DNA of 24,507 bases from UMGS172 sp045587185 (GCA_045587185.1 JAZNBS010000010.1:1-24507), one strand, 5' to 3'. Shown: positions 7,345 to 15,414, counted from the first letter of the stretch. Notes: generated by a model not told the origin, from the letters alone. Translations and numbers: made by a program.

Positions 7345-7375
7345 AAAACACCAAGTCGTTGACTTGGTGTTTTGT
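7345..7375. terminator. Terminator after the tRNA
   Basis: A 13-base perfect stem (AAAACACCAAGTC with GACTTGGTGTTTT) and 3-base loop directly after the tRNA 3' end. Being symmetric, it may also end minus-strand transcription from the YwaF-like gene. Confidence 0.9.
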
Positions 7376-7430
7376 GTTTGTATTTGCTGATTTTAACCCA
7401 TTCGAAGAAGTTTTATATGCAAAATTGCGC

Positions 7431-8243
7431 TTACGCTTTTTCGGTTTCTTTCGCTTGCACTTGTTGGGGTGTTGGTTTGCGATTTTTGGTTATGCAATAG
7501 AAAATATAATAATATGCCACAATGTAAACAACAAAAAGCAGCACAACGCCCAACGGGTACAGTACGGGACTGCCACCTACGAGATTGTATATTATGTCAT
7601 ACGGGGTACCGTCACCGCGAAGTAAAAACATATAGTTGCAATCATTGAAAATATTCACAATGTAAGCCGCCAAACAGAAACCACCCAAAATGCCTGCCGT
7701 CAGCGGTATATTTTTCTTCTTCATATCGGTCATACCTGCAATCATTATGTACAGCGATGCAAAGCCCGAAATGGAGTGGGTAAGTCCTGAAATAACATTG
7801 TCCATTGAAATTACGGGGTAGCAAGCATAATTTTGTCCCGCAAAATACGTACCCATCACCGCGCCGAGAATTCCAAATATCATAACAAAATCAAGCGAGG
7901 CTTCCTTTATTCTTCCGCTTGAAAATGCCGCCAACGGGATGGCGATTAGTTGGATACTACACAAAAAAAGCGGCAATACATTCAGCCAATGCATTGGGTC
8001 CTTGTTAATTATGCAGAGCATAATTATCTTGAACAGTTCAAGTCCGTCAATAAGCAGGGCGGTGACGATAAGCACCTTGTTCTTCTCCTTTTCGGTACGG
8101 TTTTTGTACGCGCGACCGAGCAAAACTGCGCAAAGCGTCATTACAACCATAAGCGATGTTACAAAGGTGAGATGTTGCCACGACATATAGCCTTCTGCCT
8201 CACGAGTGTAACCGCCGAATCCGAAAAACTCCTTCAAACCCAT
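7431..8243 (-). CDS. YwaF-like (TIGR02206-type) integral membrane protein
   Basis: A 270-residue membrane protein from the ATG at 8243, with about seven hydrophobic segments. The N-terminus (FFGFGGYTREAEGYMSWQHLTFV), the central HWLNVLPLFLCSIQLIAIPLA and the C-terminal NYMFLLRGDGTPYDIIYNLVGGSPVLYPLGVV resemble the uncharacterised YwaF/TMEM164-like family. The open frame extends further upstream to 8348, but a promoter (TTGAAA-N16-TATAAT, 8308-8335) lies within that extension, so translation must begin downstream. The only strong ribosome binding site (AAAGGAGGGG, 8276-8285) is about 34 bases before the ATG and instead suits the short upstream frame. Function unknown. The C-terminal tail is charged. 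Confidence 0.8.
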   Translation of the reverse strand: MGLKEFFGFGGYTREAEGYMSWQHLTFVTSLMVVMTLCAVLLGRAYKNRTEKEKNKVLIVTALLIDGLELFKIIMLCIINKDPMHWLNVLPLFLCSIQLIAIPLAAFSSGRIKEASLDFVMIFGILGAVMGTYFAGQNYACYPVISMDNVISGLTHSISGFASLYIMIAGMTDMKKKNIPLTAGILGGFCLAAYIVNIFNDCNYMFLLRGDGTPYDIIYNLVGGSPVLYPLGVVLLFVVYIVAYYYIFYCITKNRKPTPQQVQAKETEKA

Positions 8244-8245
8244 AT

Positions 8246-8272
8246 TCAGTCCGACTGTGACTCGTTGGACAC
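8246..8272 (-). CDS. Putative upstream open reading frame (8 codons)
   Basis: GTG start placed 5 bases after an ideal AGGAGG core, encoding (M)SNESQSD and stopping at TGA two bases before the ATG of the YwaF-like gene (TGA-AT-ATG). It is the only frame properly spaced from that ribosome binding site, which suggests that the main gene is translated by re-initiation. The same stretch contains an inverted repeat GACTGTG/CACAGTC (8253-8276) that could form a hairpin in the leader. Inferred from spacing only. Confidence 0.5.
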   Translation of the reverse strand: MSNESQSD

Positions 8273-8307
8273 AGTCCCCTCCTTTATAAAAAATACCCTC
8301 ATTTAAC

Positions 8308-8335
8308 ATTATACTACTTTTTTGACGAGTTTCAA
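8308..8335 (-). promoter_or_regulatory. Promoter of the YwaF-like gene
   Basis: TTGAAA (8335-8330), a 16-base spacer and a perfect TATAAT (8313-8308) on the minus strand. The predicted start is near 8302, giving a leader of about 58 bases that includes the upstream reading frame. Confidence 0.7.
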
Positions 8336-8427
8336 CAGTTTTCGACATTTTGCCACCAATTCACCCCACCGTGTCACATCGATGTTTTAAAAACTCAAGC
8401 CTATTCATAAATTTACAAATCGTTGAG

Positions 8428-8456
8428 TTGACTTCACCGAAATAGTGTGATACAAT
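8428..8456 (+). promoter_or_regulatory. Promoter of the lipoprotein gene
   Basis: TTGACT (8428-8433), a 17-base spacer and TACAAT (8451-8456), about 48 bases before the start codon. Confidence 0.75.
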
Positions 8457-8503
8457 CTAATTGACTTTGAGGGTCAATAATTAATTTGAGAGGGTAGATT
8501 TCT

Positions 8504-9046
8504 ATGAAAAAATTATTAAGTCTTGTTCTTGCACTTTGTATGATCTTTGCGTTTGCAAGTCTTACCGCTTGCGGCGGTGAGGATACCGACACCAATGCTG
8601 ACGCAGGCTCCAAAGCACCCGCAACCTCTGACACTGCAAGCACCGATAGCGCTGAGGGTAACGTCGGCTCCATTTATCCCGACGCTTTGAAGAACGTTGA
8701 AGCCATTCCTGCTCCCGATGTTGAGTATACCGCTTGGGAATTTGCAGGCGGATGTGTTGACGGTGTTGATATGGAGCAGGCCGAAGCTGACGCAGTCCTC
8801 GCTACATACGGCGGAATTCTGTCTTTTGAAATCAATGCTGACGGCAAACTCGGTCTTTACAGTGCAACCCAGATGGCTGAGGGTACCTACACCAAGACTA
8901 CTGACGGTTACGGTTATCACTTCCAGTTTGAAAACGGCGAGTACTATGCAGTGTTCACCACAGTTGGAGAAGACACTGTTATGATGCTTGCACAGCCCTC
9001 CAGTCCTGGCACTGCACTCTATTTCATTCAGGCAGCAAGAGGCTGA
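8504..9046 (+). CDS. Secreted lipoprotein of unknown function
   Basis: 180 residues. The N-terminus MKKLLSLVLALCMIFAFASLTACGG is a type II signal peptide with lipobox LTAC (Cys23), so the protein should be anchored to the outer face of the membrane. A Thr/Asp/Ala-rich linker (about residues 27-50) is followed by a globular part containing YTAWEFAGGCVDGVDM and repeated short beta-like stretches (GKLGLYSATQMAEGTY, GYGYHFQFENGEYYAVF). I recognise no named domain. The gene stands alone between its own promoter and terminator and has a GAGAGGG ribosome binding site. Confidence 0.85.
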   Translation: MKKLLSLVLALCMIFAFASLTACGGEDTDTNADAGSKAPATSDTASTDSAEGNVGSIYPDALKNVEAIPAPDVEYTAWEFAGGCVDGVDMEQAEADAVLATYGGILSFEINADGKLGLYSATQMAEGTYTKTTDGYGYHFQFENGEYYAVFTTVGEDTVMMLAQPSSPGTALYFIQAARG

Positions 9047-9077
9047 TAACGCATAGGCAACACTCAATATATTGTAT

Positions 9078-9118
9078 AAAAACCGCAGTCTGTTCTTACA
9101 GGTTGCGGTTTTCTTTTC
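9078..9118 (+). terminator. Terminator after the lipoprotein gene
   Basis: Hairpin AAAACCGCA...TGCGGTTTT with an imperfect inner CTGT/ACAG pairing, followed by a T-rich run (TTTTCTTTTC). Confidence 0.85.
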
Positions 9119-9158
9119 AATTTCCATAAAAATTTTGTCAAAATATATCATTAAATGT

Positions 9159-9187
9159 TTGAAAATCTGAATAAGATGTGATAGAAT
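9159..9187 (+). promoter_or_regulatory. Promoter of the uracil permease operon
   Basis: TTGAAA (9159-9164), a 17-base spacer and TAGAAT (9182-9187). The leader of about 45 bases has no PyrR-type or purine riboswitch-type element that I can see. Confidence 0.6.
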
Positions 9188-9239
9188 TATGTTTAAGGGG
9201 TATAATCCCCCGACAGTTTAATGTTTTGGAGGGTCTAAA

Positions 9240-10643
9240 ATGAACAGTAATCTTGTCTATGGCATTACAGACAAACCCAAATTCGGCAACATGATAGTTT
9301 TTGCTATCCAGCAGTTGTTGGCTATCATGGCCGCTACCATCGCTGTTCCCGCAATCGTCGGTAACGGAATGTCTGCATCGGCAGCCCTTTTCGGCGCAGG
9401 TGTGGGCACGCTTGTATATCAGCTCTTCACAAAATTCCGCAGCCCTGTTTTCCTTGGCTCGTCTTTCGCTTTTATCGGCTCAATGTGTGCCGCTTTTGCA
9501 GGCGCCGCTTCTATGAGTCTTGGCTATCTTGGACTTCTCATTGGCGCCGCTTTTGCAGGTCTTGTATATGTGGTTATCGCACTTGTTGTTAAATTTGTCG
9601 GCGTTGGTTGGATCAACAAATTGATGCCTGTCGCAGTTATCGGCCCCACCGTTGCTCTCATCGGTCTTTCTTTGGCAGGCGCCGCAATTAAGGACGTGTT
9701 TTCTTACGGTCCTCAGGACGGTAACGGTGCATTTATTATGACCACCAACATCTGGGTATCTTTCATATGCGCTATCGTTACTCTTTTGGTTGTTGTTCTT
9801 TGCTCGACCTACGGCAAGAAGATGACCAAACTCATCCCCTTTATCATCGGCGTTCTTGCAGGTTATGTTGTTGCGCTTATCTTCACCGCAATCGGCCACG
9901 CCACAGGTAATGATGCGCTTAAGGTTATTGATTTTGCACCTTTCGAGGCTCTCTTTGCCGACGGTGTGACCCTTTCTTCCTTCTTTGCAGTCCCCGAATT
10001 CACCTTTGTTGAAGCCTTCAAGGGTGTTAAGGATTTTGATATGAGTTATCTTGCAACCGTTGCAGTGGCTTATATTCCCGTTGCTTTTGTTGTATTTGCT
10101 GAGCACGTTGCCGACCACAAGAACCTTTCCTCTATTGTTGGCGAAGACCTCCTTAATGAGCCCGGTCTTCACAGAACATTGCTTGGTGACGGTGTTGGCT
10201 CAATCGCAGGCGCATTCTTCGGCGGATGCCCCAACACCACATACGGTGAGTCGGTTGGTTGTGTTGCCATTACCCGTAACGCTTCGGTATGTACTATTAC
10301 CACAACTGCAATTATGGCAATGCTCATCGCCTTTGTTTCCCCCTTCGTTGCATTCCTCGACTCTATCCCAGGTTGCGTAATGGGCGGCGTTTGCGTAACA
10401 CTTTATGGCTTCATTGCTGTATCGGGTCTTAAGATGATTCAAAAGGTTAATCTTGAGGACAACGCAAACCTCTTTACCGTATCGGTTATCCTCATTTCGG
10501 GTATCGGCGGTATGGCAATGGCAATCGGCAAGGTTACCATTACATCTATCGCTTGTGCATTAATTCTTGGTATTGTTGTCAATATTCTTCTTAACAAATT
10601 TAAAAAGGAAAACAACAGCGAAAACACTGAAGAGGCAGAATAA
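9240..10643 (+). CDS. Uracil permease (NCS2 family)
   Basis: Imports uracil (NCS2/UraA-PyrP type symporter) across the cytoplasmic membrane. 467 residues with about 14 hydrophobic segments. Signatures are the N-terminal FAIQQLLAIMAATIAVPAIVG, FLGSSFAFIGSMC, the central AEHVADHKNLSSIVG with the substrate-binding Glu, and GGCPNTTYGESVGCVAIT, the UraA-type motif of the second repeat. GGAGGG six bases before the ATG supports the start. The stop overlaps the next gene's start by one base (TAATG), so uptake and phosphoribosylation are translated together. A xanthine/uracil relative is the only realistic alternative, and the upp partner favours uracil. Confidence 0.93.
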   Translation: MNSNLVYGITDKPKFGNMIVFAIQQLLAIMAATIAVPAIVGNGMSASAALFGAGVGTLVYQLFTKFRSPVFLGSSFAFIGSMCAAFAGAASMSLGYLGLLIGAAFAGLVYVVIALVVKFVGVGWINKLMPVAVIGPTVALIGLSLAGAAIKDVFSYGPQDGNGAFIMTTNIWVSFICAIVTLLVVVLCSTYGKKMTKLIPFIIGVLAGYVVALIFTAIGHATGNDALKVIDFAPFEALFADGVTLSSFFAVPEFTFVEAFKGVKDFDMSYLATVAVAYIPVAFVVFAEHVADHKNLSSIVGEDLLNEPGLHRTLLGDGVGSIAGAFFGGCPNTTYGESVGCVAITRNASVCTITTTAIMAMLIAFVSPFVAFLDSIPGCVMGGVCVTLYGFIAVSGLKMIQKVNLEDNANLFTVSVILISGIGGMAMAIGKVTITSIACALILGIVVNILLNKFKKENNSENTEEAE

Positions 10644-11284
10644 TGAAAAAATACGATAACGTAACAATTTTTGACCATCCGCTGGTCAACCATAAGGTTG
10701 CTATACTTCGCAACGAAAAGACGAGTATGAAGGAGTTCCGTGAACTTATAGAGGAAATTACCACTCTGATGACCTTTGAGTGTCTTAAAGAGGGTGTTCC
10801 CACCGTTGAGGTTCAGGTTAAAACTCCGCTTGAAACCTGCACACAGCGTGTTATTAAGGATAATTCTATTGTCATTGTGCCCATTTTGCGCGCAGGCTTG
10901 GGTATGGTCAACGGCGTTCACGTTCTGTTCCCGTCGGCAAGGGTTGGTCACATCGGTCTTTGCCGAAACGAAGAAACTTTGGAGCCTGTTGAGTATTACA
11001 GCAAGTTCCCCGACGATATTGAAAACAAACTTGTGCTTATCGTTGACCCGATGTTAGCCACAGGCGGAAGCGCCTGCGATGCTATTGAGATGCTCAAGCG
11101 CCGTGGCTGTAAGGACATCAAGTTTATGTCCATTATCGGCGCACCCGAGGGTGTTAGCCGTGTTGCTGAACAACATCCCGATGTTCACATTTTTGTTTCA
11201 ACACTTGACCGTTGCCTGAATGACAAGGGTTATATCTTACCGGGTCTTGGTGATGCGGGCGACCGAATATTCGGTACTAAATAA
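10643..11284 (+). CDS. upp: Uracil phosphoribosyltransferase
   Basis: Converts uracil and PRPP to UMP in pyrimidine salvage. 213 residues, close to the usual 205-210. Motifs are HPLVNHKVAILRNEKTS at the N-terminus, VPILRAGLGMVNGV, the PRPP-binding loop LVLIVDPMLATGGSA (about residues 131-145), and the uracil-binding C-terminus LPGLGDAGDRIFGTK. Coupled by a one-base overlap to the uracil permease upstream, forming a two-gene salvage operon that ends at the terminator 10 bases after the stop. Confidence 0.98.
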   Translation: MKKYDNVTIFDHPLVNHKVAILRNEKTSMKEFRELIEEITTLMTFECLKEGVPTVEVQVKTPLETCTQRVIKDNSIVIVPILRAGLGMVNGVHVLFPSARVGHIGLCRNEETLEPVEYYSKFPDDIENKLVLIVDPMLATGGSACDAIEMLKRRGCKDIKFMSIIGAPEGVSRVAEQHPDVHIFVSTLDRCLNDKGYILPGLGDAGDRIFGTK

Positions 11285-11294
11285 ATTTTAAAGC

Positions 11295-11332
11295 AGGGCT
11301 TCTGAGCAAAGAACAACTCAGAAGCCCTTTTT
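11295..11332 (+). terminator. Terminator of the uracil operon
   Basis: Perfect 12-base stem AGGGCTTCTGAG with CTCAGAAGCCCT, 10-base loop, followed by TTTTT. Confidence 0.95.
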
Positions 11333-11344
11333 GTGTCGGTTTTG

Positions 11345-11373
11345 TTGACAAAAAGTGTCGGCAGTGGTAGTAT
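11345..11373 (+). promoter_or_regulatory. Promoter of the DUF89 gene
   Basis: Consensus TTGACA (11345-11350), a 17-base spacer and TAGTAT (11368-11373). Confidence 0.6.
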
Positions 11374-11402
11374 TGATATAACGAATTTTAAAGGTGAAAA
11401 CA

Positions 11403-12290
11403 ATGGGAATTTTAAGATTTAATTCGCAGTGTGTGGACTGCATTTTGGGGAAGTTTCTCAACAAAGCCCCCGACGGCACTGATGAGGCCACCCGTCTTAG
11501 TTATGTGCGCAACTTGCTGAAAATTATTGCCGATGCTGACAACAGCGTCTCTGCTCCCGAAATTGTGGCCAGAGCAACGGCGCTCAAAAACGAAATGTTT
11601 GGTTATTCAGACGATTTCGCAGTTGTGAAAAAGCATTTCAACGCACTGATGCTTTCCAAGGAGAACGATGTGCGACAAATTATCCAAAACTCTGCCGAAC
11701 CGTTGGAGACGGCGGTGAAGTTTGCACTTTTGGGCAATTACATCGACTTCGGCGCGATGGACAGTGTGAGCGAAATAAAACTTGCCGAACTTCTTTCTTC
11801 GGTTGAGGATATCGTTTTGAATCAAACCGAGTTTGACAACTTTGTGACCGACCTTAAAAGCGCAAAGAGGCTTGTTTACCTCACCGATAATTGCGGTGAG
11901 GTTGTGCTTGACAAATTGCTTATCGAAGTGATAACACGTCAGTTCCCCCAAATGGCGGTCAATATTATTGTGCGCGGTCAACCGGTATTGAACGATGCTA
12001 CCGAGGACGACGCCACACAGGTTGGACTTAACACGGTTGCAGATCTGCTCAGCAACGGAACCGATATTGCAGGCACCTGCATTGAAAAACTGTCCTCCAA
12101 AGCGCGAACCTTGGTCGAAAATGCTGACGTTATTATTTCAAAAGGACAGGGTAACTTTGAAACCTTATACGGTTGCGGTCTTAACGTATATTACATTTTT
12201 CTTTGCAAGTGCTCGATGTTTTCCAAACGTTTTAACGTCCCCAAATTTACTGGTATGTTCCTGAACGACCGAAGAATGGTGAAATCTTGA
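11403..12290 (+). CDS. DUF89/ARMT1-like metal-dependent phosphatase
   Basis: 295 residues of the DUF89 (damage-control phosphatase, ARMT1-like) family, which dephosphorylates damaged or side-product sugar phosphates using a divalent metal. Family features are a Cys pair near the N-terminus (CVDCIL), a helical N-terminal domain, YLTDNCGEVVLDKLL (about residues 164-178, with the metal-binding Asp-Asn), VNIIVRGQPVLNDAT, and VIISKGQGNFETLYG with the second metal site. I choose the ATG at 11403: AAAGGTG lies just upstream, whereas the GTG at 11394 is itself part of the ribosome binding site. It appears monocistronic with its own promoter. Confidence 0.88.
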   Translation: MGILRFNSQCVDCILGKFLNKAPDGTDEATRLSYVRNLLKIIADADNSVSAPEIVARATALKNEMFGYSDDFAVVKKHFNALMLSKENDVRQIIQNSAEPLETAVKFALLGNYIDFGAMDSVSEIKLAELLSSVEDIVLNQTEFDNFVTDLKSAKRLVYLTDNCGEVVLDKLLIEVITRQFPQMAVNIIVRGQPVLNDATEDDATQVGLNTVADLLSNGTDIAGTCIEKLSSKARTLVENADVIISKGQGNFETLYGCGLNVYYIFLCKCSMFSKRFNVPKFTGMFLNDRRMVKS

Positions 12291-12331
12291 TTTGGCAATC
12301 TCCGCATTTGTTGTGTGGTAAATATCGTGAC

Positions 12332-12373
12332 AAACTGAAACGCATCCGTATAAAAACGGATGCGTTTCAGTTT
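12332..12373. terminator. Bidirectional hairpin between convergent genes
   Basis: Perfect 18-base stem (12332-12349 with 12356-12373) with loop ATAAAA, between the DUF89 gene and the minus-strand ABC ATPase gene. The stem ends in AAA/TTT, but no long T run follows on either side. Confidence 0.85.
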
Positions 12374-12379
12374 GAGGAA

Positions 12380-12952
12380 TTATTCAAATTCAAAAACAGA
12401 AGCGTCCAGAAGTTGGGCATCGCTTTCATTATGCGATACCATAAGCACAGGTTTACCCTTGTCGAGAAACTCGCGCTTTATCATTTCGGCCATTATCTGC
12501 TTGTTCTCATGGTCAATACCGTTGAACGGCTCATCCAAAATGAGCAGGTCTCCGCCAAACGCAACAGCGCGCACAATGGCGGCACGACGCTTCATTCCAC
12601 CGCTTAGATGCCGTATCTTTTTATTCACCACATTGCCAAGGCCCGACTCTTTTAAAAGTTCGAGGGCCTTTTTTTGTTGTTCTTCGGTCAAGGGAGGTAA
12701 CAGCACATTGGTTTTGAGTGAAAATCCTGACAGCAACCTGTCCTCCTGAAACACAACAGACGGGTTGACGTTGCCCGAAATCTCACCCGAAAGAGGTTCA
12801 ATCAACCCCAACAAAAGTCTTAAAACGGTTGTTTTTCCGCGACCGGAGGGACCTTTTATGCAGACGCATTGCCCGTCGTTGACGGTGAGGTTGAAATCGG
12901 ACAGTATCACACGGTCATCATAGGAGAAATTGACGTTTTTCATTTCTATCAT
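12380..12952 (-). CDS. ABC transporter ATPase (nitrate/sulfonate/thiamine-precursor importer type)
   Basis: 190 residues, shorter than the usual 240-260, so it has the nucleotide-binding core with little C-terminal extension. It has Walker A GPSGRGKT (about residues 34-41), the Q-loop VFQEDRLL, signature LSGGMKRRA, Walker B LLILDEPFNGID and switch His in VSHNESD. It powers the adjacent permease. Its ATG overlaps the permease stop as ATGA, with AGGA 7 bases upstream. It is the last gene of the Crp-SBP-permease-ATPase operon. Confidence 0.93.
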   Translation of the reverse strand: MIEMKNVNFSYDDRVILSDFNLTVNDGQCVCIKGPSGRGKTTVLRLLLGLIEPLSGEISGNVNPSVVFQEDRLLSGFSLKTNVLLPPLTEEQQKKALELLKESGLGNVVNKKIRHLSGGMKRRAAIVRAVAFGGDLLILDEPFNGIDHENKQIMAEMIKREFLDKGKPVLMVSHNESDAQLLDASVFEFE

Positions 12953-13752
12953 ACGTCATTCCTCCTGTTTTTAACAAATCGGTTACTCAAAGTCTTCAGC
13001 AAAACCTCGATAACGAGGCTCAACAAAACAACTGTCAGAGTAACGGCATAAACACTGCTGAAATCAATCATTCCTTTGCTCTCAATAAGTATTGTTCCGA
13101 GTCCCACATTGGGCTCGCATATTACCTCGGCGGCAATGCCCGATTTCCAAGCAAGACCCAGTGCGTTGACCGTTGCGGTGACAAGCGACGGCAACATTGA
13201 GGGCAGTTTTATAAATTTAAACACTTTGAAACGGCTCAAGCGATAGACTTTTGCCATTTCACAAAGTTCTGTGTTGGGTGCGGCAAGACCGTCATGCACC
13301 GTTTGCCACACAAGCGGTGTGACCATAAGCACAACGACCGATGTGGGCAAGGCATCGCTTTTAAAAAGTGCAAAAAACAAAATGGTTATTGCCACAACGG
13401 GAACTGCCCGTATCATCTTGAGCAGTGGCGAAAGAAACATAGCGACCGCTTTTAAGGTGTGGGTTGCAACACCAAAGCCAAACCCCATCACGACGCCAAG
13501 CACAAATCCCCAGAACACCCTTAAAAGCGTTTTTGCCACCGCCGCAAGATACTCTGCGGTGAAGGCTATATCAAGCCATGTGTCAAAGACTGTGACAGGT
13601 CTCGGCAAAAGCAGGTACATTGACTCGTTATCCGTCGCGACCAAGCGGGCAACAACCTCCCAGACAAGTATCCAGAAGGCGGTCACCAATAATACTTTTA
13701 ACGTTTTAATTAATACTCTTTTAAATTTACTCTGCGTTGTAATAGAGGTCAT
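12949..13752 (-). CDS. ABC transporter permease (BPD_transp_1, SsuC/ThiX type)
   Basis: 267 residues with about six membrane segments. The EAA loop that docks the ATPase is visible in the segment EMAKVYRLSRFKVFKFIKLP followed by SMLPSLVTATVNALGLAWKSGIAAEV, typical of SsuC/TauC/ThiX permeases. I set the start at the ATG at 13752, 26 bases inside the binding-protein gene; the frame stays open to 13821 but lacks a better start there. A GGAGG lies 14 bases upstream, a little far, so translational coupling to the binding-protein gene is likely. The substrate is not determined. Confidence 0.9.
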   Translation of the reverse strand: MTSITTQSKFKRVLIKTLKVLLVTAFWILVWEVVARLVATDNESMYLLLPRPVTVFDTWLDIAFTAEYLAAVAKTLLRVFWGFVLGVVMGFGFGVATHTLKAVAMFLSPLLKMIRAVPVVAITILFFALFKSDALPTSVVVLMVTPLVWQTVHDGLAAPNTELCEMAKVYRLSRFKVFKFIKLPSMLPSLVTATVNALGLAWKSGIAAEVICEPNVGLGTILIESKGMIDFSSVYAVTLTVVLLSLVIEVLLKTLSNRFVKNRRNDV

Positions 13753-14749
13753 CCTTCGGCATCGCTCCTCCGATAGAATTGGGGTCTGCGGTGAAAAGAA
13801 CATTGAAATATCCGTTGACATTGGTCTTCATTCCGTTGCCGACAACGTAGCAAAGATTGCAGGTGGGAATGGCTTTTTGGGCAATGGCCTTTGATGCAGT
13901 TATCTTATAGGTTGCGCAATGCTCGGCGGCCTCTTCAATGTTGGTCTTGGCAAACTCAATAGATGCCGCGTATTCCTCAAGGAATTTTGCAACAGCCTTT
14001 GGGTTTTCCTTTATATAGGAATCCATTGCAATAACACAACCCATCATAAGTTGGGTGTCAGACGCCTTTGCCCACTCATCATTTATGCTGAGTGCTCTCC
14101 TGAGCGACTGATTTTTCACCATAACAGTGGTTGCGGCAGGCTCTGGCGCAAGGCCTATCTCGGCTTCGCCGCTGATGAGTTTGGCAACAAGTTCCTCACT
14201 CGAAACAAAGTTGATGGTGACATCCTTTTCGGGGTCGAGACCGTTTTGTCTGAGGATGTGTTTGAAGATAAACTCCGGATTCTGACCCTTGCCTGTGGAA
14301 TAGACAGTCTTGCCTTTGAGGTCGGCAATCGACTTTACCGTGTCACCCTTTTCGAGGATGGACAAAACACCGTAGGTGTTGACCGCCAACATCCTGACCT
14401 TGCCGTTTGTTTTATTGTAAAGGGTTGCCGCAACATTGGTGGGAACAGAGGCTATATCTATTTCGCCCTTAATAAACTTAGCGTTAATCTCGGTTGCGGC
14501 TGAAGCCACTGTAAAAGTGTAATTATTAGCGGTCAATTTTGAATTCGAATCGGCCATCAATTTAGCCATACCGACGCCTGTGGGTCCTGTCATACAGGCC
14601 ACCGTCATATCGATAGGGGTATATGTTTCAACACTTGAAGCGTTGGCCGAGTTTGTTGATTCAGTTTCGTCACTGCCGCTGCAAGCGGTAAGTCCAAGTG
14701 CCAAAACAAGCACCAGCACAAAACTTATAATTTTCGAAAGATTTTTCAT
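13727..14749 (-). CDS. ABC transporter substrate-binding lipoprotein (NMT1/SsuA-like)
   Basis: 340 residues. Type II signal peptide with lipobox LTAC (Cys23), a Ser/Thr-rich linker to about residue 45, then a two-lobed periplasmic-binding fold of the nitrate/sulfonate/HMP type (COG0715-like). Landmarks are IDMTVACMTGPTGVGMAKLM, IDIASVPTNVAATLYN, LKGKTVYSTGKGQNPEF, GEAEIGLAPEPAATT and the C-terminal IPTCNLCYVVGNGMK. An AGGAGG 8 bases before the ATG supports the start. No TPP or other riboswitch precedes the operon, so a thiamine-precursor substrate has no regulatory support. Ligand unknown. Confidence 0.92.
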   Translation of the reverse strand: MKNLSKIISFVLVLVLALGLTACSGSDETESTNSANASSVETYTPIDMTVACMTGPTGVGMAKLMADSNSKLTANNYTFTVASAATEINAKFIKGEIDIASVPTNVAATLYNKTNGKVRMLAVNTYGVLSILEKGDTVKSIADLKGKTVYSTGKGQNPEFIFKHILRQNGLDPEKDVTINFVSSEELVAKLISGEAEIGLAPEPAATTVMVKNQSLRRALSINDEWAKASDTQLMMGCVIAMDSYIKENPKAVAKFLEEYAASIEFAKTNIEEAAEHCATYKITASKAIAQKAIPTCNLCYVVGNGMKTNVNGYFNVLFTADPNSIGGAMPKDDLYYNAE

Positions 14750-14774
14750 TTTTTATTCCTCCTGTGAGATGGTT

Positions 14775-15374
14775 TTATTTGAGGGTGAAGGTGTGTGCAT
14801 TTCTTTGGATAAGTCCGCCGTTTTCGAGCGTCTCAATGCTTCGGTAAAGGCTTGTCCGCCCCATTTTGAGCCGTCGGGCCAGTTCTGCCAAACCGAAATC
14901 AAGCGTGACAACACCGTTTTTTGATTGCGAGACCAGATATTCGTACAGTTTTTGCACTGCACTGCCTGCCGAAAACGCATCCACGCGGCGGTTGAGAAAT
15001 CTGATTCGGTCGGATAAGAACGAAATGTAGTTGACGGCAACCTTTGGAAACTTCTCAAAAATGATTTTTAATTGTTGCTCGGATGCATAGAGCACCTCGC
15101 AATCCGTCTTGGCAATAATATTGCTTTTGCCTTCTTTCCATTCGCCAAACACACTTGCGACACCAAAGACCTCGCCCGAATGCATAACACGAACGGTGAC
15201 GGCGGTGCCCGTGTCGCCCGTGCGGCTTACTGTAGCAAAACCAGAAAGCAGAATTCCAATAAATCCCGTACGGTAAAGGTTGCTACCTTTCGCCGCTCGG
15301 CAAGGCTCACCCAAAAGGGTATGAACAGCCGACTTTTGGGCCTTTTCAAGATTTGAAAACAGAAAACAGTCCAT
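14775..15374 (-). CDS. Crp/Fnr family transcriptional regulator
   Basis: 199 residues. An N-terminal cyclic-nucleotide-binding-type beta barrel (about residues 10-115, with the VRVMHSGEVFGVASVFGE loop), a dimerisation helix (NYISFLSDRIRFLNRRV) and a C-terminal winged helix (GLAELARRLKMGRTSLYRSIETLENGGLIQR). No four-Cys iron-sulfur set is seen, so an Fnr-type oxygen sensor is unlikely. It lies 25 bases upstream of the binding-protein gene on the same strand and is probably the first gene of the transporter operon. A 26-base palindrome just upstream suggests self-regulation. The effector is unknown and may be the transported compound or a metabolite of it. Confidence 0.9.
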   Translation of the reverse strand: MDCFLFSNLEKAQKSAVHTLLGEPCRAAKGSNLYRTGFIGILLSGFATVSRTGDTGTAVTVRVMHSGEVFGVASVFGEWKEGKSNIIAKTDCEVLYASEQQLKIIFEKFPKVAVNYISFLSDRIRFLNRRVDAFSAGSAVQKLYEYLVSQSKNGVVTLDFGLAELARRLKMGRTSLYRSIETLENGGLIQRNAHTFTLK

Positions 15375-15384
15375 ACTTCACCTC

Positions 15385-15410
15385 AAAAGTGTATCATTTG
15401 GAACACTTTT
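15385..15410. promoter_or_regulatory. Operator-like palindrome upstream of the Crp/Fnr gene
   Basis: AAAAGTGT-N10-ACACTTTT, a perfect 8-base inverted repeat, located between the -10 and the start codon and spanning the likely transcription start. Its two half-sites are one helical turn or so apart, as for Crp/Fnr dimers. The position suggests repression. Confidence 0.6.
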
Positions 15411-15414
15411 CTGT

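Noticed and set aside
7950..8306. Plus-strand open frame opposite the YwaF-like gene
   Set aside because: Basic and Cys/His-rich with no motif, antisense to a good membrane-protein frame.
9197..9210. GGGG-TATAAT-CCCC palindrome before the uracil permease as a PyrR or riboswitch element
   Set aside because: Only a 4-base stem, with no PyrR-binding consensus or aptamer core. It has no -35 at the right distance, so it is not clearly a second promoter either.
9480..10172. 230-codon minus-strand open frame opposite the uracil permease
   Set aside because: Its composition (Asn/Lys/Asp/Gly-rich, no domain) is the mirror of a membrane-protein gene, and the plus strand gene is certain.
14750..15374. 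TPP or other riboswitch controlling the ABC importer
   Set aside because: Only 25 bases separate the regulator and binding-protein genes, and the region upstream of the regulator has a palindrome but no aptamer-like sequence.
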